Source of the DNA: Akanthomyces muscarius
Taxonomy: Eukaryota > Ascomycota > Sordariomycetes > Hypocreales > Cordycipitaceae
Assembly (NCBI RefSeq): GCF_028009165.1
Contig: NC_079246.1
Coordinates: forward strand, 1,302,001 to 1,366,000
Direction: 5' to 3'
Length of the DNA stretch: 64,000 nucleotides
Part shown: positions 12,226 through 25,119 of the stretch, in pieces
Layout of the letters: every line of letters begins with the position of its first letter
How positions within the stretch are numbered: the stretch's first letter is position 1
Notes under the pieces: generated by a model
Databases searched by the model: none
What the model was told of the DNA's origin: nothing
What the model saw: the letters and a program-made list of their open reading frames with translations, nothing else
Position numbers and translations under genes: made by a program

Positions 12226-13078
12226 ATGGCCACTGGTACGTCTTTTTTCTTCTTCTTCTACTTCAAATCCTTTTGCCCCGCCGTGTCCCCCTGAACAGCA
12301 GCCCACCCCGCCAAAACTTTCGTCACCGCCACAATAGTTCGAACAAAGGCCGACAACATTTCCCACAGATGGCTAACTCATGTTTTTTGTGATGCTGGGG
12401 TAGACCGCCGACCCGTCGTCATCTCCGGCCCCTCGGGCGTCGGCAAGGGCACCCTCTACAACCTCCTCTTTGAGCGCCACCCGGACGCCTTTTGCCTCTC
12501 CGTCTCGCACACCACCCGCGCCCCGCGGCCCGGCGAGGAGGACGGCAAGCACTACCACTTTGTCCCGATGCAGGACTTTGAGCACCTCATCGCCAAGGAC
12601 GGCTTCGTCGAGCACGCCCAGTTTGGCGGCAACCGCTACGGCACCAGCAAGATGACGATTGAGGAGCAGACGAAAAAGGGCCGCATCGTGCTGCTGGACA
12701 TTGAAATGGAGGTGCGCAAAACCCCGGCGAGAGAATTGCCCTTTGCTCTTTTGCTTTCTTTTTGGTGGAGGAGGGGGAAAAGGAGAGGCTGGGAACAATG
12801 GCTAACAACTTTGGCAGGGCGTCAAGCAGATCAAAAACTCGAGCATCGCCGCCCGCTACGTCTTCATCGCGCCACCCTCGATCGAGCAGCTCGAGAAGCG
12901 CCTGCGCGGCCGCGGCACCGAGACCGAGGCCAGCGTCCAGAAGCGCCTCGCCCAGGCCAGCAAGGAGCTCGAGTACTCCCAGACCCCCGGCGTCCACGAC
13001 CTCATCATTGTCAATGACGACCTCGAGACTGCCTACAAGCAGCTCGACGAGTTCATCCACAAGCCCCTCGAGCAATAG
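12226..13078 (+). CDS. GUK1: Guanylate kinase
   Basis: The enzyme converts GMP and ATP to GDP and ADP in the cytosol. Three exons (12226-12235, 12404-12711, 12818-13078) give about 192 residues, the family norm. The first coding exon is only 10 bases (ATG GCC ACT G) and joins in phase to DRRPVVISGPSGVGKGTL, so the P-loop GPSGVGKG sits at the N-terminus. The GMP-binding block SVSHTTRAPRPGE and the GTS / LDIEMEGVKQIK motifs follow, then the lid-region RLRGRGTETEASVQKRL. The GUK1 symbol follows the yeast gene. Confidence 0.95.
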
Positions 13079-13815
13079 CATTCTCTATTAGAATAGACGG
13101 CACGCGCGAATAGAGGGAGAAATCAAAATAGAAATAGAGTAATTGAATATACAACAGGGCGAGCCTGGCCCGTTTACATTGCATTGGCGCGTCATTTGCC
13201 CTTTTCGTACATGATGGTAAATACAAAGAACCAGACCGAAAATTGTGCATGGTTCCCATTTAAAGAATACCAATTAATCATCATATGAGGTTACTGCATA
13301 CATTCGTGACATTTATCTTGTCTTCAAGTATTTCCACTCGCCCATCTTCAATTGTGGCGTGTGGTGTGGCTGGAGGTCAAAATCACATGCTGGTTGCAGC
13401 ACAAACCTGTGGCGCAGCCGTTGGTGACAAGCACTAGCCCTTCCCCAGTTTCTAGACCAGGCCGAGGGATCCAACCACATGCATTCTATCGTCAGCACTC
13501 CTCGTGATCTTTCTCTCCTCTTTTACACATTTTTGCTTCATCACCTTATTCTCGCAATAGATGTGGCGGGTTTGCTTTTTGGTTTATCAATTGCCCTTTG
13601 CCTGCCTCTGAGAGATTCGCTTCTGTTCATTCGACAGCGCCCACACATAGATCGGCCGAGGTCCCCATACCAGCAAGCAGCCCGCCGCCCGCTCCACCTG
13701 GGGTAGTTGGACCGTTCGAGCCATCTTTCTTTGAACCTTTCACCATCCTCCATCCACCACCAGAGCGCCAGTTGCCCTTGCCAGTTCAGCACCTCCCTGG
13801 ACGGCTGTGTACGCC
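13079..13815. other. Intergenic, 0.7 kb (GUK1 3' end and ABC transporter promoter)
   Basis: No gene is seen. The last 250 bases are C/T-rich, consistent with a 5' leader for the ABC transporter gene. Confidence 0.5.
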
Positions 13816-16119
13816 ATGGCTACGCAATCCAAGTTTGCCCTCCCGGGCAACTTCAACGTCCGGGGCCTCGTCACGCAGCTCATCCAGCTCTACGTCGCCA
13901 ACCGGTCGCGCATCTCCCGCGCCGTCTGGATCACCCTCTTCGTCGCCCTCGTCCACCGCATCCACAACGCTATTGCCGAGCAAAAGGCCGCCTCGGCCCG
14001 CGAGGCCACCCAGCGCGCGTCGCGCCGTGCCACCGTCTCCCAGCCTGGCGACGCCAGCGGGCCCGATGCGCCGCGCAAAAAGGTCGCCCTCGACCGCGAG
14101 TTCTTCCGCTCCCTCATGCGCCTGATCCGCATCGTCGTGCCCGGCTGGCGCAGCAAGGAGGCGCGCCTGCTCATCAGCCACAGCTTCTTCCTGGTCCTGC
14201 GCACGCTCATCAGCCTCAAGGTGGCCGAGATGGACGGCGCCATTGTAAAGGCCCTCGTGCGCGGCAACGGCAAGGAGTTCCTGACGCGCATCGCCTGGTG
14301 GATGATTATCGCGGTTCCTGCTACTTTTACAAACTCCATGGTAAGCCCGATGATGGCGAAAACGCGCAATGGTAACTTGGCGCTAACTGGACCAAGCTTT
14401 CATACCACCAAGCAGAGCTGTCGCTCAACTATAGAACACGACTGACCCAGTACATTCACGATAAATACCTCTCTAACCTCACCTTTTACGGCATCTCGGC
14501 TCTCGACGACCGTATAAAGAACCCCGATCAGCTCATTGCCGTCGACGTGTCCAAATTCTCCAACAGCTTAGCCGAGCTCTACAGCAACCTCGCCAAGCCC
14601 ATACTCGACATGGTACGCCCTCCCCCGCCAAGCACACTTTTGACTCCCAGCGCTAACTGATCTAGACCATCTACACCTATTCCCTCTCCAAGAGCGTCGG
14701 TGGCGAGGGCGTCGTCTTCATGTCGCTCCTCGTCCAGCTCTCCGCCAACGTGATGCGCGTCCTCACGCCGCCCTTTGGCAAGTACGTCGCCGACGAGGCG
14801 CGCCTCGAGGGCGAGTTCCGCTTCCAGCACTCGCGCCTCATCGACTACGCCGAGGAGGTGGCGCTCTACAACGGCCACACGGCCGAAAAGGACACGCTCG
14901 ACAAGGGTTACTTTACGCTCATCAAGCACGTCAACTACATTCTGCGCCGCCGCTTCTACCACGGCTTCATGGAGGACTTTGTCATCAAGTACTTTTGGGG
15001 TGCCCTCGGCCTCGTCCTGTGCTCCGTCCCCGTCTTTGTCAAGCTCCCCGGCGCCCAGCCCGGCCTGAACATGGGCGACCGCACCGAGTCGTTTGTCACC
15101 AACCGCCGCATGCTGCTCTCCGCCTCGGACGCCTTTGGCCGCATCATGTTTTCGTACAGGGAAATCATGGAGCTTGCGGGCTACACCTCGCGCGTGGACT
15201 CGCTGCTCAACGTCATGGACGATATCCAGTCAGGTCACTTTGAGAAGAACCTGGTGTCTTCGTCAGGCACCGAGAACAACGAGGCTGTCCTAAAGGGCCG
15301 TGGTACCATCCTCGAGAGCAAGGACATTACTTTTATCGACGTGTATGTATTCAATGATCCCCTTCATGTTACTCAAATAATACTAACCAGCGCAGCCCCA
15401 TTGTCTCTCCCAACGGCGACGTTCTCGTCAAGGCCCTCTCCTTTTCCATCAAGCACGGCGACCATCTCCTTGTCGTCGGCCCCAACGGCTGCGGCAAGTC
15501 GTCGCTATTCCGCATTCTCGGCGGCCTGTGGCCTGTCTACGGCGGCACCGTCCACAAGCCGCCCTTTACCTCCATCTTCTACCTGCCGCAGCGGCCCTAC
15601 CTCTCGCGCGGCTCGCTGCGCCAGCAGGTCATCTACCCGGACTCGCTACGGCAAATGCGCCAGCGCGGCGCCACCGACGCCGACCTCCTCGCCATCCTCA
15701 AGACGCTCGACCTGGCGCACCTCGTGGACCTGTACGACGAAGGGTGGGACGCCGAGGCCGAGTGGCGCGACGTGCTCTCAGGCGGCCTGCAGCAGCGCGT
15801 CGCCATGGCGCGCCTCTTCTACCACCGCCCCAAGTACGCCATCCTCGACGAGTGCACGAGCAGCGTCACCCTCGAGACGGAAAAGGTCATGTACGACCAC
15901 GCCAAGGCCCTGGGCATCACGCTGATGACGGTCAGCCACCGCCGCAGCCTGTGGAAGTACCACACCCACATCCTGCAGTTTGACGGCCAGGGGCACTACG
16001 TGTTTACCAAGCTGGACGCGGACAAGCGGTTGAAGCTCGAGGATGAAAAGGACGATCTGGACCTCAAGCTGCGGCAGGTCCCGGAGCTGGAGAGACGCAT
16101 GGCGGAGTTGACTGCGTGA
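13816..16119 (+). CDS. Peroxisomal half ABC transporter, ABCD subfamily (Pxa2-like)
   Basis: ABCD half transporters pair in the peroxisomal membrane to import long-chain acyl-CoA for beta-oxidation. Four exons (13816-14340, 14397-14612, 14666-15342, 15396-16119) give about 713 residues: one N-terminal membrane domain and one C-terminal ATPase domain. The membrane domain has ABCD-specific blocks ([28 protein letters not shown]). The ATPase domain has Walker [10 protein letters not shown] (about 501-509), signature LSGGLQQR (about 600) and Walker B YAILDE (about 620). The ATG at 13816 has a good GCCATGG context. The length fits the shorter fungal Pxa2 type better than Pxa1; that choice is an inference. 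Confidence 0.9.
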
Positions 16120-16400
16120 TCCTCCTTGGGGCTTTGGGTCGAAAACGAAATTTGAAGAAAATTACGTGGAGGGTATGTTGGGATATAAGCAGGAGATACC
16201 ATATATGCTGAGACCTTTTTTTTTATTTAGATGTATATAGGCGGCAATCTGGCATTGCACGGCGAAGCGCCAGTCTCACTTTTTACGCATTGTATGATAT
16301 GATGTCTAGTTTTTTTCCGGGGGGCGACACGCTTGAAATTTGGGGTAGACTAGACAACTAAAGCATTCTGCATTCTTTTTCCAGCTCCTGGGAGAGTCAG

Positions 16401-17367
16401 CTAGACCGTTTTGCTGCTGCTGCTGCTGTTGCTTCTTTCTCTCTCTTTCTTCTTGGCATACGCCTTGGTCATCTGCTCCTCCGCCAGGCGAAGATACTCT
16501 CCCTCCTGGTCAAGCTCTGCCGTTTTTTTGGTGAGATCCCTCATCTCGTAATTAAATTCTTCCATCTCCTTGCCAATCTTCTCACTCTCCCGCTCGAGAT
16601 CGCGGAGCTTCATCTCCAAGCCCTCCGTCTCCGCGTCATACCCGTCCCTTCGCTTGACCATGTCATCCTTTCGCTTCACAAGGTCTTCCATCTTCGGGTC
16701 CGTCGCGCCAAGAGCCGCCAAGAGCTCCTCGAGGTCCTCTCTGTCCCTGATCTTGAGGCCAATAAACTTGCCGCAAACATAGTCCAACGTGTCTTCAAGG
16801 CTCGACGCCTCGGCCCCCAGAAGGTCCTCTCTCTTTGCAAGGTCCTGCCTCTGTTTATGAAGATGCTGGCGGCGCTTGGCGTGGTCCTCGGCCAGCTGGG
16901 CGTGTAGAACCCGCATCGCCACGGCCTCGGCGCCCGGCGGCAAGGGCATCACAGAGAAGCCGGCAATGAGCTTGCGGTCGGCCTAGAAACAAGGCAAACG
17001 GCAAGTTAGCACACATCACATACGCACAGACGAGAAAGAGAGAGAGAGAGAAGAAGTCGTGTTGCCACTTGTCGTGAGAAGATTTTCGGTCTCGAAAACA
17101 GCATACCTCTTTAAAACAAGCGTAGATCTTGTTCCTTTCCTCACGCGTCATTGTCGCCATCACTGCTTTCAGGTCGGCAAACTTGCCCGTCTTGACTACA
17201 GCCTGCAGCGCCTCGAGCAGCTCCATGAGCTGCTCCTCGCTCAGTCCCGAGACTTTCGAATATTGTGCAAGGTGGGACTCTGTCACAAAAATCTTGACAA
17301 TCCTAAAGGTACCCGGCTCGGAGAACTTGAACAGGTCCGCCCGCTGCTGGCTAGTGTTGTCGCTCAT
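16401..17367 (-). CDS. Coiled-coil protein of unknown function
   Basis: Two exons (17367-17107 and 16982-16401) give about 280 residues. The N-terminal third (SEPGTFRIVKIFVTESHL, SGLSEEQLMELLEALQAVV) looks like a small helical domain. From about residue 115 to the end it is almost entirely charged helix with Leu/Glu/Lys periodicity, so a long coiled coil is likely. It ends in a Ser run encoded by a CTG/TTG-type repeat, then KTV. The intron contains a GA microsatellite (about 17031-17053). There is no signal peptide, membrane segment or catalytic motif. I do not recognise the family. Confidence 0.72.
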
Positions 17368-18041
17368 TGTGGAACGTTTTTCCGATATTTTTATAGAAAG
17401 TGATACTGGGTTCGGTTTTATGTAGGGATTGGTGGTAAACTTGGTTGGTTTGATGGGATAGAGGATTTCTGCTTCTGCTCATTCGAACCGTCCTGTGCCT
17501 CTCCTTATATACTTTTTTCGCGGGCTCGTTGCTTGCACCGGCTCAAACAAGGCCTGGAAAAAAAAGTTTCAAAAGGTCTTCGGCTGAAAGGGCGCCGCGC
17601 ATGGCCCAGGAGGACTGTTGAACAGGGTGACGAGCCTGCGCACAAGCAATGCAGTTGGCTGTCGCGAGCATTCTTTCTGCATGTGTGGCAGGCAAAACAC
17701 TAAAGGCCAGTGCGGCTTTTGCGTATTGCACAAATAAAGATGATGTCTTGTTTGATCAAAGGCATGTTTGGTTTGGATAGGTGAGAGTAGGTCAAGTATA
17801 TCCTTTATCATTCATTCCAACCAAGACATCCTGAGAACCGTCACTGGGTATGTCAGTGCGCCGCCCGAGAAAACAGAACAATAGCCGTAAAGAGGAAAAT
17901 GGCACGGCGCGCAACCGAAGCTCTGCTTGCTCTAAAATTACACAAAGGAAACAGAGCAATTAGGAGGAAAATAGCACAGACAAAACCTGCCCCCCCCCCC
18001 CCCCTTCCCGCTCTCCCAACCCTAACTCACCTTCCCTTTTC
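17368..18041. other. Intergenic, 0.7 kb, with a poly(C) tract
   Basis: The stretch lies between two minus-strand genes and holds no coding signal. A run of 15 C (17990-18004) lies about 40 bases past the stop codon of the frameshifted gene; on the transcribed strand it is a G-run. Confidence 0.6.
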
Positions 18042-18828
18042 CTAGAGACACAGCTCGTGTAACCCCGTCACAACCTGCCCGACCGCAGCCTCTGGGTCGA
18101 ATCGCTCCCTGAGGATTCGAATCTCTCCACCAGGCTATGGAGAACAAACACAATCAGCAAGGGGTTCTTTTGTTTCCAGATCATTTCGGGGAGAGTCTTT
18201 GGTCTTACCTGGGTAATCTGGTCCAGCGCCTCGCGCTCCTCCAGAGTCCTCCCGCGCAGAGCCTCGCACAGCTCGTCAAACGACATGTGCGCGAGGCGTG
18301 CCCTGTCCAAGTCGCGCTGCGCATAGTTCAGCGCGACGTTTCCGCGGCGAAACTTGACGCGGATCCCGCGACCGCCGCCGCCGCCAGCACCATGCCTCCG
18401 TGCCGCCGCAGCCGCTCGCCCGCGCGCCCGCTGGTCCTCGTCCCACCGGCGGCGGACGCGCAGGTAGATGGCCTCCGCCCGTGCCCGGTGCTCCCGGCAC
18501 GTCTTCTGGCACGCGCGGGCCAGGGCAAAGATGCGCTGCCGCAGCTCGTGGCGCGGGCGGCCGCGGAGATCAGGCCGAACGCCCGGTCCCGGTGCTGCTG
18601 GTTGGTCGCGCCGGCGCCGGGACCGGGACCGCCACCGCTGGCGGTGGGAAACAGCAGCCAGGCGGCGTCCCGCTCGAGGAGGCGCCGCGTCTGGCTGCTG
18701 AGGATGTGCGGGTGCTCTCGGAGCAGCTTCAGCCCGCGGGCCGGCCAGCTGTAGCATTGCACAAACTGGTGGGCCAGGTGCCGGGGGGCGGCCGTCGCCG
18801 ACGAGGCGGCCGTTCCGGTGTTTCTCAT
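18042..18828 (-). CDS. Hypothetical protein with an apparent internal frameshift
   Basis: Two frames carry strong coding bias but do not connect. From ATG 18828 the first frame (MRNTGTAASS..., HPHILSSQTRRLLERDAAWL) is coding to about 18550. From there the frame shifted by one base is coding (HELRQRIFALARACQKTC; RRRWDEDQ; MSFDELCEALRGRTLEE) to 18209. A normal intron (18208-18135; GTAAGA...CCATAG) then joins an exon ending GLHELCL at 18042. No GT-AG intron of suitable length bridges the shift, which falls in a GC-only stretch (about 18545-18565). It may be a sequencing or assembly indel or a genuine lesion. The product would be about 240 residues, Arg-rich and without a recognised domain. The family is unknown. 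Confidence 0.55.
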
Positions 18829-19964
18829 GCTTGGGCTTCTAGAGAGAGATTGAAGTTCTGCAAATGCGTTGTGTGTGCGTGTCGTAGATTTGCAGGTCTC
18901 TCTTTACAAGCTGGTGAGTGAATGATGCAGAAATGATGTGGGAATCTGGCGAGCTTCCTGCTCCTTATATGAGTGTCTGAAGTTGAACAAGATCCCGTGA
19001 AGGAGCCATGCACACAGATCTCGTATCTGTCGTGGAACAGGGCACAAGGAAGGGCGATCTCAAGGCGTGAGCTCACAAAGATTGCACAGTTTCTCGTGTC
19101 TGCGGTGAAACAAGGTACGGGAGAGGCGGTCTACAGACGATCGTTCACCAGCCTTGCAGAGATCTGCCCATCTACCATGTGGGTTACAGTTGCTAGAATG
19201 ACTTGTAGATAAGTCTACGGCCATAGTGCGAAGAGTTGGCCGAAAACCGGCACTGAGCGACTCGCTTCCAGCTCAGGGAGACAGTGGCTTGAAGAGATCC
19301 GATGTATAGATCTGACTTTTAGTTTTACTTGAAGAACATCGGTCAATTTAGATTTAAGTACAGAATCCGTGCCTATCTTTGACAAATTTGGATTTCAGTT
19401 GGAGCCTCATCCCACCCATGGTGTACAGGACGATGCCCGGAGCAAACAAAAACACACACGAACAGCACGAAGCAGCATTTTCTGGCGAAGGGCGCAATAA
19501 TTCTAGTACCGGAAAGATATCTTAAGATACTCCTTGCCTTGGGCTTCTTGAATCTGCTACTGTTTTATCCCTTTCTCGTGTGTCTTGTGACCAAAGTCAT
19601 CACCATGCTTCAAGGTGATACGCTTCGACGGTGTAACGGCGTGCGAGCCAATGCTTTGGCGCCGATCAAGGAGACGCGCTCTGTGCCACGGTAGAATCTG
19701 AACATTTTTTTGCTTTTTTCATCGCACTACTAGTCAGATGATTGGTCTTCAGATGGCCACAGTCCATACTCCTTTTGCTACTCCCACCATCAGCTTCAGC
19801 TCGGCTTAGACAGCGAGTCGGCCTAGTTCTATTTTCTACGGTCTTGTGACCAGAGTGCTTTTTAGAAAGTTTTTTTAGCGATATACTTTTCAATGTGACG
19901 TTTATCTATAAAGAAGGATGACCGCGAAGCTTTCCACGGTCCTAAAGTTGCATGCTCGCGCTCT
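18829..19964. other. Intergenic, 1.1 kb
   Basis: No convincing gene is seen. An imperfect direct duplication of about 45 bases occurs at about 19020 and 19093, differing mainly by transitions. The small open frames here have no recognisable motif. Confidence 0.5.
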
Positions 19965-20829
19965 CTATCTACAAACTAGGTAATGGTGGTTCGAGGTTTC
20001 CCATCTATGGCGTTCAGGCCACTCAAGCAACTGTATGTCACCACGCTACACACGTTTGTTTGTTGTTAATAATGAGTGCGTCGTTCGTGGGTACATGACT
20101 TACCTTGGCAATGTTTATGAGGAATGTGTAGCGCTCGTCAATGTCCCAGCTTGGCATTACCCTCCTGAGCACCGCGACATTTGCCTCGTTTGCCGCCGCA
20201 TCTAGCAGAAATTGCCCGTCTGGAGTGAATCTCGCGGCCACCTGATCTCTGCGCAGCCTAGCGACCCCCAACGAACCATAGCCCACCTCCACTGTCCAGT
20301 TTGTCAAAAACAAGCCCTTTTCCGCTGACCACCTTGATATGTCTTGCGGGAGCAGTCCGCCGGCTTTTGCGTCGAGCAGCGCGTCCACAATGATGCGCAG
20401 TCTATATTCTTGAATCATTTCCTTCACCGAGTGCTGTGTTTGTGACGTCGTGTCGCTGGCCATGCGGTCGAGGGCGGCAGCTAGATTGCGACGCGTGCAT
20501 GCGCCTTCGGGTATGCGCGCGGTGCAAAGGTCGAGCAGCGCACTCATTTCAACGCAGCTAATTGCCACTGTTGCGCGCTCTCGAGCGCCAGAATCGGGGT
20601 GGGTGATGAAGTTGCGCTTAGCCATGGAGAGGAGAGCTTCCGAATCCTGGGCGCCGATCATGGCGGGGTTGGCAAGTATATGCTGCTTGCGCCGCTCCCA
20701 GGCTCGTCCTCCTATAACTCGTCCGGTTTCGTCAGAGTACGTAAGGGTGAGGTGCTGAGCCGCGACTGAGGGCATCAGACCGTCAGCGATAGGAATATGG
20801 AGGTAGTGCTCGTGTGCGTGTTCTGTCAT
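19965..20829 (-). CDS. Hypothetical protein, no recognised domain
   Basis: Two exons (20829-20104 and 20030-19965) give about 263 residues. The intron (GTAAGT ... TGACATACAG) is supported because the first exon otherwise runs into an unlikely tail; splicing gives a C-terminus ending HHYLVCR. There is no signal peptide or membrane segment. The sequence is mixed helical (MAKRNFITHPDSGARERATV; RRNLAAALDRMASD; EMIQEYRLRIIVDALLDAK). The start at 20829 is the first ATG of the frame. The long intergenic sequence on both sides and the lack of a known family suggest a lineage-specific gene, but this is an inference. Confidence 0.62.
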
Positions 20830-22852
20830 GTCGATTGTTTGGTGAGTTTTCGCTTTACTATGGCTTGGTATTGGTGCGGGACTTACAGGACAGCTTCATT
20901 AATTTATATTCTACGTTTTTTTAAACTGCTGCGCCCATCACGAACTTCATGTCAGTGAATCGGACTAGGACTGGTGCGGAAACATTTGTGATTCACTGCT
21001 AGGTCCGCCCATATTCGCAGACATGTAGAGCAAATGAGGCCTGCGCGATGAGACAGATGCAGTTTGCAAGTGATCGAATGGCGATTCATATCGATAGTAT
21101 AGAGTTTGAGCTTTTTTTCCTCTTGTGGTGTAGCAGATGCAGTGATGAGAACCACGATGCAGTTCGCAACTAAATTAGAAAGACTTCAGGTGCAATCCGT
21201 GATGCTTGTATTACATGTAGACGTGATTTGGAGACTTGGGTACTTGAAACTCAAAAACATTTGCTGAAAATTTGTCACCTCTTTCTACTTTTTCCCGTTT
21301 CGTCTAATAACTGCAGTAGCTCATCAAGGCCGGCTTTTTCTTCTTTAGCTCGACAAGGTTGTTGGCCACTTGTGTCTGCACCTAATTATCGGCCGATCCG
21401 CTTTCTGTCCTCGGTTCGGACTGACCAGATTTAATTACTAAAAGAGTCTAATTCCGTGCTATCGGAGAACCCGGAGAAAGCTTGGAGAAGATCTTGGCGT
21501 TCGGTACGTATGGGCCAAGTAAGTCAGTGCTGGCGCCTGTGGGCGACCTGGCTCATCGAGTGCCTTTTTCACTCTAGTCCATCATTCCTCTTGTAGCCGA
21601 GAAGATTGATAAATGAGATGTGGTTTCCCCACGTGTGCGTTTCCACTGGCCTCACTCTAACTGCCCGTGATTGATGTCGCAGATGTCGCTGTAGTACAGC
21701 ACGGCCAAGGCTTCCAAGTTACGGCGGTACAAGTGATGCATCGGTTGCCCTGCTTGCTGCCTAATGAAAAAAAACAGTTCAGCTGCAGAAGTGCGCGTCA
21801 CATCCCGCTCTCCGGGAGCCGGGTGACCCAAGCTGATCCTCGCGCGTCTTACCTAATTATTAATAGTGCCGTTTACAAGGTTGTATTATCAGTGACGGCG
21901 AGCGGCCCTAGTAGAATAAGCATAATCCAACATCCATCAACCTTCTTTCACGGGCGAGTGCAAATCCTCCGGAGGCTTTTTTCCACGGAACCTTGTTCGC
22001 GCTCATGATTGTGGCCCTTGCTACATCTGGGATTGCGATGAGAGAGGGAGTGAGGCTAGAAACAACAGAGTAGGTCGCCAACCCGCTTGTGAGCTCATCC
22101 TGCCCGATCTGGTAGGTGCTTGATCAACGGCCTGGCGCGCCAAGCCTTGGCGCCATTGAAGTCCCTGCCCTCCCCCAATCACTCCGGCACCGGACTAATC
22201 TCAGAGAACCGCAACGGGGGCTATTTTTTCCCCGGTCTCTACGGCAAGTCGCGTCGCGACCATTGTGGCTTTCCACCGAGTTGGTTATGCCAGCGCTGAT
22301 CCCCAGACCCGACAACGGGGCGGCGCCGGCAGCGGAGGCGCTGGGGGGTCAAGTACGATGTCGACTGGTCATTTGAGCAAGGAAGCAGTCTAATTGGAGG
22401 GGACTACGTGCTCGGACTATCGCTGTAGCTACGACCTCGACCTGTCTCGCCGACTGCCTTTTCTGGTCAAGCATCACGTAATCCGCGGCGTACCTCGGTC
22501 GTTCGCCTGCGAGAAATAGAAGAACCGGCCAGCCCTGTGCCACTTGCCAACCAGGCGATGTGGTGGCACGCAGGCAAGGGAAGTGAGGCTAATATCGCGG
22601 TTGGTCCTTGGTCACAAAAAAATGTGCCGAACTCTCACATTTACGAAAGCCAAGAGGCTAGATTCAAGAATGGATTCTTTGACCTGCCGTTGCGGGCTCT
22701 AGCTCGAGCTGGACATGAAATGCCTTCCATGATCTCAAGGTGTCTAGTGCCTAGAACACGACCCGACGGCGAGCTGTGATGTTGAGCGGCAGGCACCGAT
22801 GAGTTGTAAAGTAATCGTTATCAAACGAAATGACAACTTTCTTAACAATCTT

Positions 22853-22872
22853 CTCGATAGCATTCTATCGAG
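22853..22872. promoter_or_regulatory. Perfect GATA-containing palindrome in subtilisin promoter
   Basis: CTCGATAG and its exact complement CTATCGAG are separated by four bases (CATT), so two GATA cores face each other about 160 bases before the subtilisin ATG. Paired GATA elements are the preferred target of AreA/NIT2-type nitrogen regulators. Binding here is an inference. Confidence 0.55.
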
Positions 22873-22892
22873 CCTTGGCCGAGGGAAGCACG

Positions 22893-22899
22893 ATAAATA
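22893..22899 (+). promoter_or_regulatory. TATA-like element (ATAAATA)
   Basis: ATAAATA lies about 130 bases upstream of the subtilisin start codon, a plausible distance for a TATA element with a leader of about 100 bases. It overlaps another GATA core (22892-22895). Confidence 0.45.
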
Positions 22900-22931
22900 C
22901 TCGAGTTCGCCCCCGTGTAAGTTGTGAGTGA

Positions 22932-24444
<1,513 letters not shown>

Positions 24445-25119
24445 GCCAGCGGATAGACAAGGTACAAAGCTTATGAGTTACACGCAATGTTATATAAAAA
24501 GTAGAAACAAAACATACATTAGCCAGCTAGCTTGAGGATCTTAAATATGCGAGTGAGTATCTGCATGTTTTTGCGCACGTCCGCCTTCTTCACTCGCCTC
24601 TTCGTGATTGCCAAGAACTGTAGCCGATGTATTGCTAAGGATGTGGCTTCAAGATGAACTCGTCTTGGAAGCGGAGGGCAAAAAACATGTTGAGAACACA
24701 TCTCACACCAAGGCTCGATAAAAGGCATACTTCATGGGTTGTGTAGTACACACGGTAATTATGTTTATATTCTTCTTGGATATAATAAGGAAAATGCCAA
24801 TATCAGACGCGTGCGGGGAATAAAGAAAAAAATGGGAGTCAGTCCCATCGTACCTGACACAAAGATCCTTGTGACCAGTGGTATCCAGAACACCTAGCCG
24901 TACAGAGTAAAAGAACGAAAGAAGAAAAAAGAGTACATGTAGTTGTAAAGGCGAAGAAAAAGCAGTAACAGAAAAGAGAATGGATATGAACATCTCTTGT
25001 ACAATAATTTGCGATGTAAGAAAAATGGAAAAGGCGAATGCAAAATGTGTTCGCTGATGGATTGCAAGAAAAGGCTGCAACAGTGCTGACATGCAACGGG
25101 AATTTATCGCTTTTTCTCT
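24445..25119. other. Intergenic, 0.7 kb, between convergent genes
   Basis: AT-rich sequence holds the 3' regions of the subtilisin and DOCK genes. No gene is seen. Confidence 0.6.
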
